Positions 18,801-28,331 of a stretch of 64,000 bases of DNA are shown here, piece after piece (the first letter of the stretch is position 1; every line of letters starts with the position of its first letter). Location of the stretch: assembly GCA_900472175.1 (NCBI GenBank), contig UCHD01000004.1:588726-652725 (forward strand), in the 5' to 3' direction. The position numbers were made by a program, and so were the translations under genes. This DNA comes from Hyphomicrobiales bacterium (lineage in GTDB: Bacteria > Pseudomonadota > Alphaproteobacteria > Rhizobiales > Rhizobiaceae). A model generated the notes under the pieces. It was not told where the DNA came from, did not search any database, and worked only from the letters and a program-made list of their open reading frames with translations.

Positions 18801-19619
18801 GGTGCCGCCCGACTTGATGGCGCCGGCGGCGCGGTCGCCGATTTTCAGGAAGGACATCAGGCCCGACGACTTGCCGCCGCCCGACAGGCGTTCGCCTTCG
18901 CCGCGCAGATAGGAGAAGTTGGAGCCGGTGCCGGAGCCGTACTTGAACAGGCGGGCTTCACGAACCCACAGGTCCATGATGCCACCTTCGTTGACGAGAT
19001 CGTCACCGACGGACTGGATGAAGCAGGCATGCGGCTGCGGATGCTCATAGGAGGATTTCGACTTCACCAGCTTACCGGTGAAGGGGTCGACATAGAAATG
19101 TCCCTGGCCGGGACCGTCGATACCATAGGCCCAGTGCAGGCCGGTGTTGAACCATTGCGGGCTGTTCGGCGCAACGCGCTGGGTGGCGAGCATGTAGGCA
19201 AGCTCGTCGCGGAAGGCGAGGGCGTCTGCTTCGGAGGCGAAGTAGTTGCCCTTCCAGCCCCAGTAGGTCCAGGTGCCGGCCAGGCGATCGAAAACCTGGC
19301 GGGCGTCGGTTTCGGAACCGTACTGCTCTTCTTTCGGCAGATCCCTCATGGCGGCAAGGTCTGCTTCCGAGCGCCACAGCCAGGACGGAACGGAGTTTTC
19401 CTCAACCTTCTTCAGGCGCGCGGGAACGCCGGCCTTGCGGAAGTATTTCTGGGCGAGAATGTCGGCCGCGACCTGCGAAAACTGCGCGGGCACGTCGATA
19501 TCCGCAAGACGGAACACGATCGAGCCATCGGGGTTCTTGATCTCGCTGATGGCCTTGCGGAACTCAATTTCAGCATAGGCCGATTGGCCCGGCTTGGTGA
19601 AACGACGTTCGATCTGCAT
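15801..19619 (-). CDS. nrdJ: Vitamin B12-dependent ribonucleotide reductase (class II)
   Basis: A 1272-residue adenosylcobalamin-dependent ribonucleotide reductase of the large rhizobial type, which makes deoxyribonucleotides without needing oxygen or a second subunit. Visible landmarks are [16 protein letters not shown] with an active-site region cysteine, the loop [13 protein letters not shown] with [24 protein letters not shown], and a C-terminal cysteine cluster (CSECQNF...[14 protein letters not shown]) for thiol transfer and zinc. Length and end match alphaproteobacterial NrdJ. Two NrdR-type boxes lie upstream and a terminator follows. It is the only reductase in the window. Confidence 0.97.
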   Translation of the reverse strand: MQIERRFTKPGQSAYAEIEFRKAISEIKNPDGSIVFRLADIDVPAQFSQVAADILAQKYFRKAGVPARLKKVEENSVPSWLWRSEADLAAMRDLPKEEQYGSETDARQVFDRLAGTWTYWGWKGNYFASEADALAFRDELAYMLATQRVAPNSPQWFNTGLHWAYGIDGPGQGHFYVDPFTGKLVKSKSSYEHPQPHACFIQSVGDDLVNEGGIMDLWVREARLFKYGSGTGSNFSYLRGEGERLSGGGKSSGLMSFLKIGDRAAGAIKSGGTTRRAAKMVVVDIDHPDIEAYINWKVKEEQKVAALVTGSKIVAKHLTAIMKACVNCSAENDACYDPKQNPALKREIKAAKQSQVPENYVKRVIQFAKQGYKDIEFKTYDTDWDSEAYLTVSGQNSNNSVSLKDDFLRAVEADGTWNLTARKDGKVMKTLKARDLWEQISHAAWASADPGLHFNTTMNDWHTSPAAGSIRASNPCSEYMFLDDTACNLASLNLLQFKDAATKNINIADYEHAVRLWTLVLEISVMMAQFPSKEIAERSYEYRTLGLGYANIGGFLMSSGIPYDSTEGRAIAGALTAIMTGVSYATSAEISAKLGPFPGYKPNRESMLRVIRNHRRAAHGETQGYESLSVNPVALIHTECPDQDLITHATAAWDKALELGEKHGYRNAQVSVIAPTGTIGLVMDCDTTGIEPDFALVKFKKLAGGGYFKIINRAVPEALRTLGYTESQIAEIEAYAVGHGNINQAPAINPGSLKAKGFSDEKIEAINGATKAAFDIKFVFNQWTLGVDFLKDTLKVSDEQLADMSFNLLEHIGFSKKDIETANVHVCGAMTLEGAPFLKNEHLPVFDCANPCGKIGKRYLSVESHIRMMAAAQPFISGAISKTINMPNEATVEDCKAAYMLSWKLALKANALYRDGSKLSQPLNASLIEDDDDEDAMEDFLAAPAAAQAVTVTEKIIERVIERVTREREKLPNRRQGYTQKAIVGGHKVYLRTGEFGDGRLGEIFIDMHKEGAAFRAMMNNFAIAISLGLQYGVPLEEYVEAFTFTKFEPAGMVQGNDAIKNATSILDYVFRELAVSYLNRHDLAHVDTSDFGNTALGKGIQEGKTNLVSTGWTRGHKPTLVSGGQIDRTSGEPKGSATAAPAKASSGATVTAFSGSAARKIETVAAVSISTSEIVAFKRDYEERAAELAEEIAEENTVDAGPDVTALFSDKAAAEAAAAKSDAKKIETERRIRSIAQGYTGNMCSECQNFTMVRNGTCEKCDTCGATSGCS

Positions 19620-19751
19620 CTGTCCCTAGTCCTTATCTTTGCCGCATGTCCGAACCTGTCCAGGCTCAGGGCACAATTGTTCCCGTCCGGCCACGCGGGA
19701 GTTGCGCAGCCAGTTCCGTTTTCCGTTCTGATGGGAAACCCGTTCCGGGAG

Positions 19752-19798
19752 ACCCTGTATCTTGTGCTGTTTATGACTGCAAACACTAAATGTAGTAT
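19752..19798. promoter_or_regulatory. Pair of NrdR-type boxes upstream of nrdJ
   Basis: ACACTAAATGTAGTAT (19783-19798) matches the palindromic NrdR consensus ACACTATATATAGTGT at 13 of 16 positions, and ACCCTGTATCTTGTGC (19752-19767) at 11 of 16. They are spaced 31 bases start to start, the usual three-helical-turn spacing of NrdR box pairs. They lie 130-180 bases upstream of the nrdJ start. NrdR would repress the gene when (d)ATP is sufficient. Confidence 0.7.
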
Positions 19799-20258
19799 CA
19801 ACAGCTTCTTTACGCCAGCGTTTTGTGACGTGTTTGGCGTCTGGGGAGATCACAAAAAATAACCGTCACGACCGATGGCTCATCCACCGGACAGTCTTGA
19901 AAACACAGACGATTTCTTCTGAGATGAACCGGCCTCGTTACTTTCCGGTCCCGCCGCCGCCGCAACGTAGAAACCATTAACGGTATTCGACCCGAGTCCG
20001 TCAAGGGCTGGTTTGTGTCGTAATTGCGAACACCAGATGTTGTGTGTGTGACCTGTGGAAAACGGGGACAGTGGGCATATCAAGCAAAATCAGATGCTTC
20101 GCCGATTTCCCTCCAGCACCGTCCGCGGCGGCAGGCAATTTTGCGAAATTTTGCGGGTGAAAAACCACACTATATTTACCCTGGTGCTGCCGGGGCATAG
20201 CCAAGACCGGGGAAATGTGGCGCCGGGTAAAACTGATTCGAATCGTCTGGCAGTTCGC
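19799..20258. other. Intergenic region upstream of nrdJ
   Basis: About 460 bases between the NrdR-type boxes and the end of the exported protein gene at 20259. No supported gene or hairpin terminator is seen; longer frames crossing it are shadows. It may hold further nrdJ promoter elements. Confidence 0.5.
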
Positions 20259-20849
20259 CTAAAGTGCATCGAGATTGATGCCAACCGTGATGGCGCCAAG
20301 CCGTTGTCCGGTCTGCGGATCGAACACGGTCAGGCTCGCCTGGGATTGCAGCGTCTGCGTCGATTCATCCTTTTCCGCCGCATCGACGAAAAGAGCCGGA
20401 GACCCCGTCATGTAGGTCTTTTGCCATTTCGGTTCGTCGCCCTGCCAATAGTCGGAACTCATCTCGCTTTCACCCACGGAAAGGCCCTTGGCGTCGATGA
20501 CGAAAATTTCGGTGACGACGCCACCCGAGGCGGCCTGTTTGTCCCTGAGGAACTTTGACAGCGGATTACCAAGGACCGTATCGATCAGCGGCCGGGAGTT
20601 GCCTACAAACTCCGTGCGCCATGTGGCGTCAAGCGCGTCGATTGCGGCCCGGGTGAGGTGGGCGTGCACTGCGTTCTGGTTTTTCAACGCGCTGATGATG
20701 ATCGGATCTTCGACCCACGCGCGTATGTTGGCGTCTATATAGGCAGTGACCGGCTCGACGTGAACGTCGCCGGCCCGTGACGGCGTGGCCGGAATCAGGC
20801 AGAGTACCATTCCGGCCACAGCGATGAAGTGCACTCGGCTCAAGACCAT
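20259..20849 (-). CDS. Exported protein with PDC/Cache-like sensor fold
   Basis: A 196-residue secreted or periplasmic protein. The start at 20849 (MVLSRVHFIAVAGMV) is chosen because GGGGGAAT precedes it and it yields a standard signal peptide ending SRA. The mature part (ALKNQNAVHAHLTRAAIDALDATWRTEF, then VTEIFVIDAKGLSVGESEMSSDYWQGDE and TGQRLGAITVGINLDAL) has the strand-helix pattern and DAKG...SDYW signature of single PDC sensor domains found alone in rhizobia. It lacks a signalling domain, so it may bind a ligand for a partner. The frame extends to 20930. Confidence 0.7.
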   Translation of the reverse strand: MVLSRVHFIAVAGMVLCLIPATPSRAGDVHVEPVTAYIDANIRAWVEDPIIISALKNQNAVHAHLTRAAIDALDATWRTEFVGNSRPLIDTVLGNPLSKFLRDKQAASGGVVTEIFVIDAKGLSVGESEMSSDYWQGDEPKWQKTYMTGSPALFVDAAEKDESTQTLQSQASLTVFDPQTGQRLGAITVGINLDAL

Positions 20850-21030
20850 CCATTCCCCCATGCGATCCGTCGAGAAAGGCCTGGGGACACTTTGTTCCGG
20901 CGCCTGTCTGCGCCGCATACCGCTGCGCAAGGTGGTTCAATCTAGCAGAGCAGGCTATTGTTTAAACTGAAATATTCATCATGGCTCATATGGAAGCGGG
21001 CGCTTGCTGCCCGCCCCACGAAATCCTGGC

Positions 21031-21528
21031 CTAGCCGCGCGATCCCTTGGCGATCGGCTCCTGGTAGGTAAAGCCCATATCCCATGGGAAATAGATCCAG
21101 GTGTCCTGGCTGACTTCGGTGACAAATGTATCAACCTGCGGCCGGCCCTTCGGCTTGGCATAGACGGCGGCGAAATGCGCCTTGGGCAGCATGGCGCGAA
21201 CCACGGCGGCTGTCTTGCCGGTGTCGGTGAGGTCGTCGATGATCAGAACGCCTTCGCCGCCATCGGCCTTCAATTCCTCCGAAATACCCTTGAGCACGTA
21301 CATCTGCCCCTGTGCATCATAGTCGTGATAGGAGGCAACGCAGACTGTTTCGATCAGCCGGATGTTCAGCTCGCGACAGACGATGGCCGCTGGCACGAGG
21401 CCGCCACGGGTGATGCAGACGATCGCCTTCCACTCGCCGCCATTGTCGGCGAGACGCCAGGCAAGCGCACGGGCGTCGCGGTGAAACTGGTCCCAGGAAA
21501 CGGGAAATGCTTTTTCAGGAAGTGACAT
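21031..21528 (-). CDS. gpt: Xanthine phosphoribosyltransferase
   Basis: A 165-residue type I phosphoribosyltransferase that salvages xanthine and guanine to their nucleotides. The PRPP-binding motif [13 protein letters not shown] is intact, with [15 protein letters not shown] as the pyrophosphate loop and IYFPWDMGF near the C-terminus, which fits Gpt. ATG 21528 has GGAG nine bases upstream; a TTG two codons earlier is less likely. Confidence 0.93.
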   Translation of the reverse strand: MSLPEKAFPVSWDQFHRDARALAWRLADNGGEWKAIVCITRGGLVPAAIVCRELNIRLIETVCVASYHDYDAQGQMYVLKGISEELKADGGEGVLIIDDLTDTGKTAAVVRAMLPKAHFAAVYAKPKGRPQVDTFVTEVSQDTWIYFPWDMGFTYQEPIAKGSRG

Positions 21529-21567
21529 GCTCAAGCTCCAGTTGATCGAGGCATCCGGTTTCGGGAG

Positions 21568-21652
21568 TGGTGCGGACGACGGGGGTCGAACCCGTACAGA
21601 TCTCTCCGAGAGATTTTAAGTCTCTTGCGTCTACCAGTTTCGCCACGTCCGC
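21568..21652 (-). tRNA. tRNA-Leu (TAA)
   Basis: The minus strand reads GCGGACGTGGCGAAACTGG..., with a D loop, an anticodon stem AGAGA/TCTCT enclosing loop CTTAAAA (anticodon TAA), a long variable arm, a TTCGACC T loop and 3' CGTCCGC-A-CCA. The 85-nt length and long variable arm fit tRNA-Leu. CCA is encoded. Confidence 0.96.
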
Positions 21653-21835
21653 CTGCTTTTCCTTTCAAACACTCGCGCTTCAAGGTCAATAGGCTGTTTG
21701 GCAAAACACGATCGCGACGCCAGATTTGGGTCCGCGTTAAGCAAAAACATGAGATTTGCAAAAACCCCTCAAACCACAGGGTTATGTCCAACCGGCCGCG
21801 GGCTTATATTTTGATTCTGGAATTTAATCTGAGGT

Positions 21836-22105
21836 GTGGCCGCCGTGTTGCAAGAAATCCCATTGACGTGGAAACCAATCCGCAACCGCTCTTTCGCAGG
21901 CATGCTCGGCCAGCAGGAATTGGCCTACGTGTTGCAGCATGACGGCCAGACAAATTGGAAATGGATGGTTTCCGGTTGCAACGGAACGATACGATACGAT
22001 TTCCAGTCGGCTGAAACGCTGGATGATGCCAAAGCCGCAGTACAGGCCAGTGTCAATGAATGGTTCAGGTCGGCCGGCCTGTTAAACACGGCGGCGCCGG
22101 GGTGA
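21836..22105 (+). CDS. Small conserved hypothetical protein
   Basis: An 89-residue protein starting at GTG 21836 behind CTGAGGT, with a second GTG at 21845. The segment GQQELAYVLQHDGQTNWKWMVSG, followed by a helix (LDDAKAAVQASVNEWF), resembles the short DUF2188-like layout seen at 22705 and 4412. No catalytic motif. It is likely cytoplasmic. Confidence 0.6.
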   Translation: MAAVLQEIPLTWKPIRNRSFAGMLGQQELAYVLQHDGQTNWKWMVSGCNGTIRYDFQSAETLDDAKAAVQASVNEWFRSAGLLNTAAPG

Positions 22106-22250
22106 TTGGCGCTCTTTCAAATTGAGCGCTACGTAGCATGTATTGCCAAAAAAATCAACTAACGACATTAATCAGCAAGAACTTATAGTTGAATTACAAC
22201 AGTTGAATATTACTATGAGTACCGCAATCGTTGAAAAAATGAGGCTTCCG

Positions 22251-22400
22251 ATGCAGGACAAAACGCATGTCACGGATCTTCTACAGGCTGCAAAATTGCT
22301 GGCCGACGCTCAACAGAATGTGATGCTGAGCTATCTGATCTGCATGGCCATTTTAGAGGCCCGGCAGACTCCGAAGGAAAGAACCGCGAAGGCGGCATAA
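22251..22400 (+). CDS. 49-residue helical protein, copy 1 of a two-member family
   Basis: A small protein starting at ATG 22251 behind ATGAGGC. It has the core DLLQAAKLLADAQQNVMLSY then LICMAILEARQ, and a basic tail. The 49-residue protein at 49969 shares DLLQ-AK-LA-A----MLSYLI-MA-LEARQ with it and has the same length, which supports this start over the longer open frame to 22143. The shared core is amphipathic with a hydrophobic LSYLI-MA-LEA face, suggesting a helix hairpin that may bind a partner or itself. Unknown function. Confidence 0.65.
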   Translation: MQDKTHVTDLLQAAKLLADAQQNVMLSYLICMAILEARQTPKERTAKAA

Positions 22401-22581
22401 GGGGCAGAATCCCAGATAACTGGCCGCCGAAACCGGAAATGGTGGCGGGCATACTCTGAAAGACAAAAAACGTTGTCCGGTCGCCGCCTCTGACGGCGCG
22501 TCCGGCGATTAACCCTACCTGTGAAGGTTAACCAACGGTTTCAGTTGATCCCCCCAGCACAAGGACGCTTTAACCAGCGGT

Positions 22582-22608
22582 GCCGAGGGAGGGAAACTCG
22601 GCGTTTTT
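22582..22608 (+). terminator. Rho-independent terminator
   Basis: GCCGAG ... CTCGGC stem followed by GTTTTT on the plus strand. It is the likely end of the transcript carrying the 49-residue protein gene; a short non-coding RNA in the 22450-22608 interval is also possible. Confidence 0.7.
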
Positions 22609-22624
22609 CAGCACCAAACCATAA

Positions 22625-22650
22625 GCCCCTCTTCGGCGCCGGAGAGGGGC
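22625..22650 (-). terminator. Hairpin downstream of the DUF2188 gene
   Basis: GCCCCTCT and AGAGGGGC form an 8-bp stem about 55 bases past the end of the minus-strand gene at 22705. The U tract on that strand is weak (TTATGGTTT), so efficiency is uncertain. Confidence 0.5.
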
Positions 22651-22704
22651 ATTGCTGTTTTCGGTGTCGTGATGCCACTGCTGCGCAACTAGTGCGTTGC
22701 CGCC

Positions 22705-22947
22705 CTATTGATCCTCGACAGTGGCTTCCGGCCGGTCCCCGCCGTCTGCGTGTTCGAAATGCCATTGACCGCTTTGGTCCTGAAAGCTGATTTCCTCATC
22801 GTCGCCGCCGACCTGCTGTTCGGCCGCCGCGGCTTTCGCCGCCGCCACCGCCATGTCGCGGTTCGGGAAAGCTTCGGAAAACACGCCGGAAAGTTTATAA
22901 GCCCATCCGCCGTCATGCTCGACAATTGCATATACAACCTTGGTCAT
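22705..22947 (-). CDS. DUF2188-like protein
   Basis: An 80-residue protein from ATG 22947 with CAGGGAGT upstream. VVYAIVEHDGGWAYKLSGV...FPNRDMAVAAAKAAAAEQ matches the strand-strand-helix pattern of DUF2188. The C-terminus is acidic. The longer frame to 23187 has no support. It converges with the plus-strand small genes. Function unknown for the family. Confidence 0.7.
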   Translation of the reverse strand: MTKVVYAIVEHDGGWAYKLSGVFSEAFPNRDMAVAAAKAAAAEQQVGGDDEEISFQDQSGQWHFEHADGGDRPEATVEDQ

Positions 22948-23185
22948 TTCGTACTCCCTGGAGTGCGCCGCATTCCAATATCTCATGGAGCCGACGTGAC
23001 CGGACAGGAACGGCCGATTGGGGCAAACATTCCCATCGCCAAACCCGCGTTGCACGCTCTCGCTTTGCATCGCGGCGGCGAAAGGTAGCACGAAACCCCA
23101 GCGTTTTTCCACTTTTACTGCGGACGAGTGGGCGGCTTGGGGTTTTCGGTTCCCGCCAGTGTCACCACCCTTGGTGCACAAACGC

Positions 23186-23215
23186 AAAAAGGGCGACCTT
23201 TCGATCGCCCTTTTT
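23186..23215. terminator. Bidirectional terminator
   Basis: AAAAA-GGGCGA-loop-TCGCCC-TTTTT is symmetrical, so it can work in both directions. It lies 25 bases after the wrbA stop (minus strand). Confidence 0.85.
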
Positions 23216-23240
23216 GTCCGTCTAATGGGTCTGCCTAGTC

Positions 23241-23840
23241 TCAGGTCGAGAGTTTTGCCGCGATCTTGGCAACATGGGCGCCCTGGTAGCGCGCGGCTTC
23301 CAGTTCGATTTCCGACGGCTGGCGGGAGCCATCGCCACCGGTGATCGTCGATGCGCCATAGGGTGAGCCGCCCTTGATTTCATCGACACCCGTCTGCCCC
23401 TGGAAGGCGTAGGGCAGCCCGACGACGACCATGCCCTGATGCATCAGCGTCGGGATGAAGCCGAGAATGGTGGATTCCTGACCGCCGTGCTGGGTCGCAG
23501 AAGACGTGAAGACCGAGCCGACCTTGCCGACAAGCGCACCCTTCATCCACAGACCGCCGGTCTGATCGACAAAATTGCGCATCTGCGATGCGACAGTTCC
23601 GAAACGCGTGCCGGCGCCGAAGATGATGGCGTCGTAATCGCCGAGTTCATCCGGCTTGGCGATTTCGGCAGCCTGATCGACTTTGAAATAGGAGGCCTTG
23701 GCAACGTCGGCCGGCACGAGTTCCGGCACGCGCTTGACGGTGACGTCGGCACCGGCGGACTTGGCGCCTTCGGCCACTGCATAGGCCATGGTTTCGATAT
23801 GTCCGTATGCCGAATAATAGAGCACCAATACCTTAGCCAT
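23241..23840 (-). CDS. wrbA: NAD(P)H:quinone oxidoreductase, WrbA type
   Basis: A 199-residue flavodoxin-fold enzyme that reduces quinones by two electrons using FMN. The FMN phosphate loop [12 protein letters not shown], the FGAGTRFG loop and the WrbA-specific [12 protein letters not shown] and [12 protein letters not shown] segments are all present. Length is standard for type IV quinone oxidoreductase. It is monocistronic, with a terminator after it. Confidence 0.95.
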   Translation of the reverse strand: MAKVLVLYYSAYGHIETMAYAVAEGAKSAGADVTVKRVPELVPADVAKASYFKVDQAAEIAKPDELGDYDAIIFGAGTRFGTVASQMRNFVDQTGGLWMKGALVGKVGSVFTSSATQHGGQESTILGFIPTLMHQGMVVVGLPYAFQGQTGVDEIKGGSPYGASTITGGDGSRQPSEIELEAARYQGAHVAKIAAKLST

Positions 23841-24004
23841 CGTATTCTCCTTTGACTTGGCAATTCCGCTTGATTGCCGCTGGAGATAGGATTTATCAGT
23901 TTACCTGTCCGTTGTCAGAAGCGAAGCGGGCGACAGACCGTTCGAGAATAAGAGACAATCGGATTTTTCGACTGAACGATCCCAGCGTTACACAGGACCT
24001 TCCG

Positions 24005-24760
24005 ATGACCAGCGAAAAAATCGTCACCGCCGCCATGCTCGCCATCGGCGACGAATTGCTTTCCGGCCGGACCAAGGACAAGAACATCGGCCATCTGGCC
24101 GATGTTCTGACGCTGGCCGGGATCGATCTGAAGGAGGTCCGCATCGTCGCCGACGATGAGGCGGCGATCGTTTCGGCACTCAACGGGTTGCGGGCTGAAT
24201 ACGACTATGTCTTCACATCGGGCGGGATCGGTCCGACCCATGACGATATCACCGCTGATGCAGTGTCACGGGCGTTCGGCGTCGCGTGCATTCACGACCC
24301 TGACGCGATGACGCTGCTCGGTGCAATGTACGAGCGGCGCGGCCTGGAATTTACCGAGGCGCGGCAGCGCATGGCACGCATGCCGAGCGGGGCACGGCAT
24401 ATTCCAAACGCCGTATCGACGGCGCCGGGGTTCATCATCGGCAATGTTCACGTCATGGCCGGTGTGCCGCAAGTTTTCCAGGCGATGCTCGACGCACTCC
24501 TGCCGCAATTGGAAAGCGGCACGATCGTCAAGTCGCGCACCGTGCGCTCTCCCTTTGGAGAAGGCGATATCGGCGGGCCGCTCGGCGAGGTGCAGAAGGC
24601 ACATCCCCTGACCAGCATCGGATCCTATCCGAAGTTCGACGGAAAATCGTTTTCGACGGATCTGGTGATCCGTGCCCGCGACGAGGCATTGCTCGATGCG
24701 GCGGAAGCCGATGTGAAGGCGATGATCGACACGATCGCGGCGTCGAAGAACAAGGCCTGA
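24005..24760 (+). CDS. MoaB/Mog-fold protein (CinA N-terminal type, COG1058)
   Basis: A 251-residue protein with only the molybdopterin-binding-like domain of CinA: TAAMLAIGDELLSGRTKDKN, VFTSGGIGPTHDDIT and PSGARHIPNAVSTAPGF. The pyridine nucleotide amidase domain of full CinA is absent. The start at 24005 is chosen because homology begins there; the open frame upstream to 23852 is unlikely to be translated. In related proteins this domain has ADP-ribose or FAD pyrophosphatase-like activity. Confidence 0.85.
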   Translation: MTSEKIVTAAMLAIGDELLSGRTKDKNIGHLADVLTLAGIDLKEVRIVADDEAAIVSALNGLRAEYDYVFTSGGIGPTHDDITADAVSRAFGVACIHDPDAMTLLGAMYERRGLEFTEARQRMARMPSGARHIPNAVSTAPGFIIGNVHVMAGVPQVFQAMLDALLPQLESGTIVKSRTVRSPFGEGDIGGPLGEVQKAHPLTSIGSYPKFDGKSFSTDLVIRARDEALLDAAEADVKAMIDTIAASKNKA

Positions 24761-24764
24761 ACGG

Positions 24765-25379
24765 TTACGGGGTTGGTGTCGCTGCGGCGATCGTAAATTT
24801 CTGATCGACGCTTGCGGATTTGCCGCTGTTCAGATCGTTGAAATGAAACCGCAGCACATAATCGCCGGCCGCCGCGCCGCTGACATCCGTTGTCAGCGTC
24901 GCGTAGATTTCCTGGTTGCGGAAGAAACTGGTGAATGTGAAATCGCCAAAAGCCTTCTGGTTGGCCAGAACCTCGCCGGAGGCACTGAGAATATCCAGGT
25001 CGACGGTAAAATGCGTCTGCATCTTGCCGGCAGTTGCCGCGGGCTTCCAGGTCAGGCCGATGGGTTCAACATAAGAGACGAGGGCTTCACCGGGCTTGAA
25101 CACCGGCTGCTGTTTTGGCTCGTACATCGCGTAGCCGATGGGAGGGGCCGCAACAAACACCGCCTTGCCGACGGAGAAGGGCAATGTCGCCGAAAATGCG
25201 CTGATGGCCGAGCGCATGATATCGTGGGCGCCCAGCGTATCACCGGAGGTTGCCAGCGCCTCGGCTTTGGTTGCCGCGTCTGTAAGTGGCCCGGCGAGGG
25301 CAGGCCCAACCAGCATCAACAGGACTGGAATTACACTGATTGTGCCCGTCAGACCGCTTCTTCGCTTGCTGGTGTGCAT
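24765..25379 (-). CDS. Exported hypothetical protein
   Basis: A 204-residue protein with a signal peptide (residues ~12-29, ending PALAGP). The mature part is largely beta, with EALVSYVEPIGLTWKP and AAGDYVLRFHFNDLNSGKSA suggesting an Ig-like or jelly-roll shape. It ends four bases past the CinA-type gene stop on the opposite strand. No domain recognised. Confidence 0.65.
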   Translation of the reverse strand: MHTSKRRSGLTGTISVIPVLLMLVGPALAGPLTDAATKAEALATSGDTLGAHDIMRSAISAFSATLPFSVGKAVFVAAPPIGYAMYEPKQQPVFKPGEALVSYVEPIGLTWKPAATAGKMQTHFTVDLDILSASGEVLANQKAFGDFTFTSFFRNQEIYATLTTDVSGAAAGDYVLRFHFNDLNSGKSASVDQKFTIAAATPTP

Positions 25380-25560
25380 TGTCTCTCCCCCGATCCTGCG
25401 CCGATGTGGATGTTCTGGATTTGCCAGCGGGAGTCAAGGCAGGCTCACGATCCTATAAAGATGATTATATTACTCCACTTATTGACGGATAACTGTGGTT
25501 TCGCCAGTCATGATGTGGCATAGGCACAGCGATACGAACCCGAACGAAAGATCGCATTCC

Positions 25561-26808
25561 ATGAAGCAGGACGTTGATAATGCCGTCGAGGCTTTGCGCG
25601 CGTTGTTCCCGGCAACGCCGCTGCAGCTCAACGAGCACTTGAGCGCACGCTACGGTGCGACGATCTATCTGAAGCGCGAAGACCTTTCGCCGGTGCGGTC
25701 CTACAAGATCAGGGGCGCCTTCAACTTTTTCCGCAAGGTGATAGCGGCCGGAGGAACCGGCAAGACCTTTGTCTGCGCATCCGCCGGAAATCACGCGCAA
25801 GGGTTCGCCTTCGTCTGCCGCTATTTTGGCGTGCCGGGCGTCGTCTTCATGCCGGTCACGACCCCGCAGCAGAAGATCGACAAGACACGGATATTCGGCG
25901 GCGAGTTCATCACCATCAAACTTGTCGGCGACTTCTTCGACCAGTGCTATCAAGCAGCGCGTGACCATGTGGAGCAGATCGATGGCGTCATGGTGCCGCC
26001 TTTCGACCATGCCGACATCATCGAAGGCCAGGCGACCGTGGCGGCGGAGATTGTCGAGCAATTGCCGGAAGGCATCGTTCCCGATCTGGTGATCATGCCG
26101 GTCGGGGGTGGTGGGCTTTCCGCCGGAATGACCGGCTATCTGAAAGATACCGTTCGGCCCGAAGCCTTCATTTTCTGCGAGCCGGAGGGCGCGCCGAGCC
26201 TGAGCCGCAGCCTCCAGACAGGCGCGGTGGTAACGCTCGATCAGGTCGACAATTTTGTCGATGGTGCGGCAGTCGGCCGGATTGGCGATCTCAACTTTGC
26301 AGCGCTCCAGCATTTTTCGACCGATCAGGTTCTGCTTCTGGCGGAAAACGCGATCTGCGTGACGATCACCGACATGCTCAATGTCGAGGGCGTCGTGCTG
26401 GAACCGGCGGGCGCTCTGTCGATCACCGCGCTGGAAGCACTGGGCCGCGATGCCCTTGAAGGAAAGACCATCGTCGCGGTCGTTTCCGGCGGCAATTTCG
26501 ATTTCGAGCGCCTGCCGGACGTCAAGGAACGGGCCATGCGGCATGCGGGCCTGAAAAAATACTTCATCCTGCGGATGCCGCAGCGCCCAGGCGCGTTGAA
26601 AGACTTTCTCGGCCTGCTTGGCGAGGAGGACGATATCGCCCGGTTCGAATACCTGAAGAAATCGGCGCGCAATTTCGGCTCCATCCTGATCGGCATTGAA
26701 ACCAAGCATCCGGAGAATTTTCCGCGGTTGAAGGCGGCCTTCGATCGCGCCGGACTGCATTATCAGGATATCACCAACAACGAGATATTGGCCAATCTCG
26801 TGATATGA
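25561..26808 (+). CDS. ilvA: Threonine ammonia-lyase (threonine dehydratase)
   Basis: A 415-residue PLP enzyme converting threonine to 2-oxobutanoate, the entry to isoleucine synthesis. The PLP lysine is in SYKIRGA (Lys49), the phosphate loop is PVGGGGLSAG, and a single short ACT-like domain lies at the C-terminus (KYFILRMPQRPGALKDFL). This fits the biosynthetic short IlvA form. The frame is open upstream to 25495, but ATG 25561 matches family starts. Confidence 0.93.
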   Translation: MKQDVDNAVEALRALFPATPLQLNEHLSARYGATIYLKREDLSPVRSYKIRGAFNFFRKVIAAGGTGKTFVCASAGNHAQGFAFVCRYFGVPGVVFMPVTTPQQKIDKTRIFGGEFITIKLVGDFFDQCYQAARDHVEQIDGVMVPPFDHADIIEGQATVAAEIVEQLPEGIVPDLVIMPVGGGGLSAGMTGYLKDTVRPEAFIFCEPEGAPSLSRSLQTGAVVTLDQVDNFVDGAAVGRIGDLNFAALQHFSTDQVLLLAENAICVTITDMLNVEGVVLEPAGALSITALEALGRDALEGKTIVAVVSGGNFDFERLPDVKERAMRHAGLKKYFILRMPQRPGALKDFLGLLGEEDDIARFEYLKKSARNFGSILIGIETKHPENFPRLKAAFDRAGLHYQDITNNEILANLVI

Positions 26809-26810
26809 TA

Positions 26811-27716
26811 TTATGTATTGATATCTGAGTGTTGATGGATTGATTTAAACCAATTCACGATATTTTTTGCGAGCCGGCCTGTCGTGTGAGGCGACAGGGC
26901 GTCGCCCGCAACAATATGGCTGTAGGGATCGCCGATTTCGCCGGGGTCGAGCATGATGGCCGGTCCGCCCCAGCGTGCGGCGACAGCAGCTGTTTGCCGC
27001 GCATCGACAACCTGATCTGCCGGAGATTGGATGATCAGCGTTGGGGTCGGTATCGATTCAAAGGGCAAAGCCCGGGTTTCTGCGACCAGCGATGCGACCG
27101 GCAGCAACGCATCTACCGGGTAATCCGTAGTCCAGCAGGCGGCATGAAGCGCGTTCAAGGGAACGAAGGAGCGTCTGCGGCCAAGGATGAGCCGTGCGCT
27201 GAGGCGGGCAGGCGGTGCCGTCAGGAGAAACGCGCCGCGTCCCCTGATCCTGAAGTTTGGCGACAGCAGCACGGCACCGTCGACGCGCGCGGCCCATTCC
27301 GGCCGCGAAAGCCCCCAGGTGGCGAGCGTTGCACCGGTCGATGTTGCGATGATCAGCGTTCTCTCACCAAGCAGCGCCGCTATATCAAGTGCTTCGTGCA
27401 GGTCGTCCCGCCAGTCTGCCACCGAGGCTTCTGCCATCGCATCATTGCTGCGGCCATGTCCGGCGAGCCGTGTGTAAAACAGGTTGGCACCGAGCGCCTG
27501 CGCTACCAGATCGGGCAGGGGCCGAACCTCCCCCTTGGATGCGGAAAATCCGTGGATGTAGACGATGGTTAACGCAGTCCGGCGTTTTTTGGCGGGATCG
27601 GCCCATACGACCTGCTTGGCCAAACCCGGCCTGATATCGGCGAAGGCCGATTCCCTGGCCTCGAGATAGGATTCGATCCCATCGATCGATCCGATTGCCG
27701 GAAAAACCGAGGTCAC
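26811..27716 (-). CDS. Alpha/beta hydrolase
   Basis: A 301-residue alpha/beta-hydrolase. The oxyanion region is VYIHGFSASKGEV, the nucleophile elbow ATSTGATLA carries the serine, the acid is probably in SPADQVVD, and the histidine in DPYSHIVAG. The substrate is unknown; the sequence resembles carboxylesterase/lysophospholipase-type hydrolases. The gene converges with ilvA with two bases between the stops. Confidence 0.85.
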   Translation of the reverse strand: MTSVFPAIGSIDGIESYLEARESAFADIRPGLAKQVVWADPAKKRRTALTIVYIHGFSASKGEVRPLPDLVAQALGANLFYTRLAGHGRSNDAMAEASVADWRDDLHEALDIAALLGERTLIIATSTGATLATWGLSRPEWAARVDGAVLLSPNFRIRGRGAFLLTAPPARLSARLILGRRRSFVPLNALHAACWTTDYPVDALLPVASLVAETRALPFESIPTPTLIIQSPADQVVDARQTAAVAARWGGPAIMLDPGEIGDPYSHIVAGDALSPHTTGRLAKNIVNWFKSIHQHSDINT

Positions 27717-27825
27717 GACTGCAGCAACGCCTTTGTCATCTCATTCTCCTGATACCAGCGCGCCGATTGCGGAAGGAAGAACTTAGCCTTTGACAGCTCT
27801 GTTTGCCATGAGTTAAGTCTTTCGC

Positions 27826-28143
27826 ATGGCTTCTTTTCTGTCAAAATTGTTCGGCTTTTCCAATGGCTCCGGCACCGAAACGGCTGCGTCTTCCGGCAAG
27901 ACGGAGACTTATGGTGACTGCCTGATCCGCGCCACGCCAATCCGCGAAGGATCGCAATTTAGGCTGGCGGGTTCGGTCGAAAAGGACGTCGAAGGGGTGA
28001 TCCGCGTTCGCACCTTCATCCGCGCCGACGTTTTCACGTCGGAACAGGACGTGATTGACGCCACGTTGCGCAAGGCGCATCAAATCATCGACCAGCACGG
28101 CCCGTCGCTGTTTGCCGACGATATTGCCTCGCGGCAGGTCTGA
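27826..28143 (+). CDS. HlyU-family protein
   Basis: A 105-residue protein starting MASFLSKLFGF, with the YGDCLIRATPIREGSQFRLAGSVEK core and FIRADVFTSEQDVIDATLRKAHQIIDQHG, the pattern of the PF10115 (HlyU) family. Although named after a Vibrio hemolysin activator, rhizobial members have no known target, and no toxin gene is adjacent. Confidence 0.75.
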   Translation: MASFLSKLFGFSNGSGTETAASSGKTETYGDCLIRATPIREGSQFRLAGSVEKDVEGVIRVRTFIRADVFTSEQDVIDATLRKAHQIIDQHGPSLFADDIASRQV

Positions 28144-28331
28144 TTCCGGACATTTTATACTGTTGAGTTTGAACTGCTATCTGCAGACGGCATTTCTGTG
28201 AGCCGACGGAAAACCCGCTTTTCAAGTGCGGCCAACGGCTCGTCTACAATGATCAGCGACAACACCCTAAACGTTTCTTTAAATTTGACGCTTATAGATT
28301 CGCACAGTGAAATCTGAGTGAATATCGGGCG

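Noticed and set aside
17403-19862. An 819-codon plus-strand frame opposite nrdJ
   Set aside because: Antisense shadow of nrdJ with no recognisable domain.
22521-22790. Small overlapping frames on both strands around 22.6 kb
   Set aside because: They run through two hairpin terminators and have no ribosome sites.
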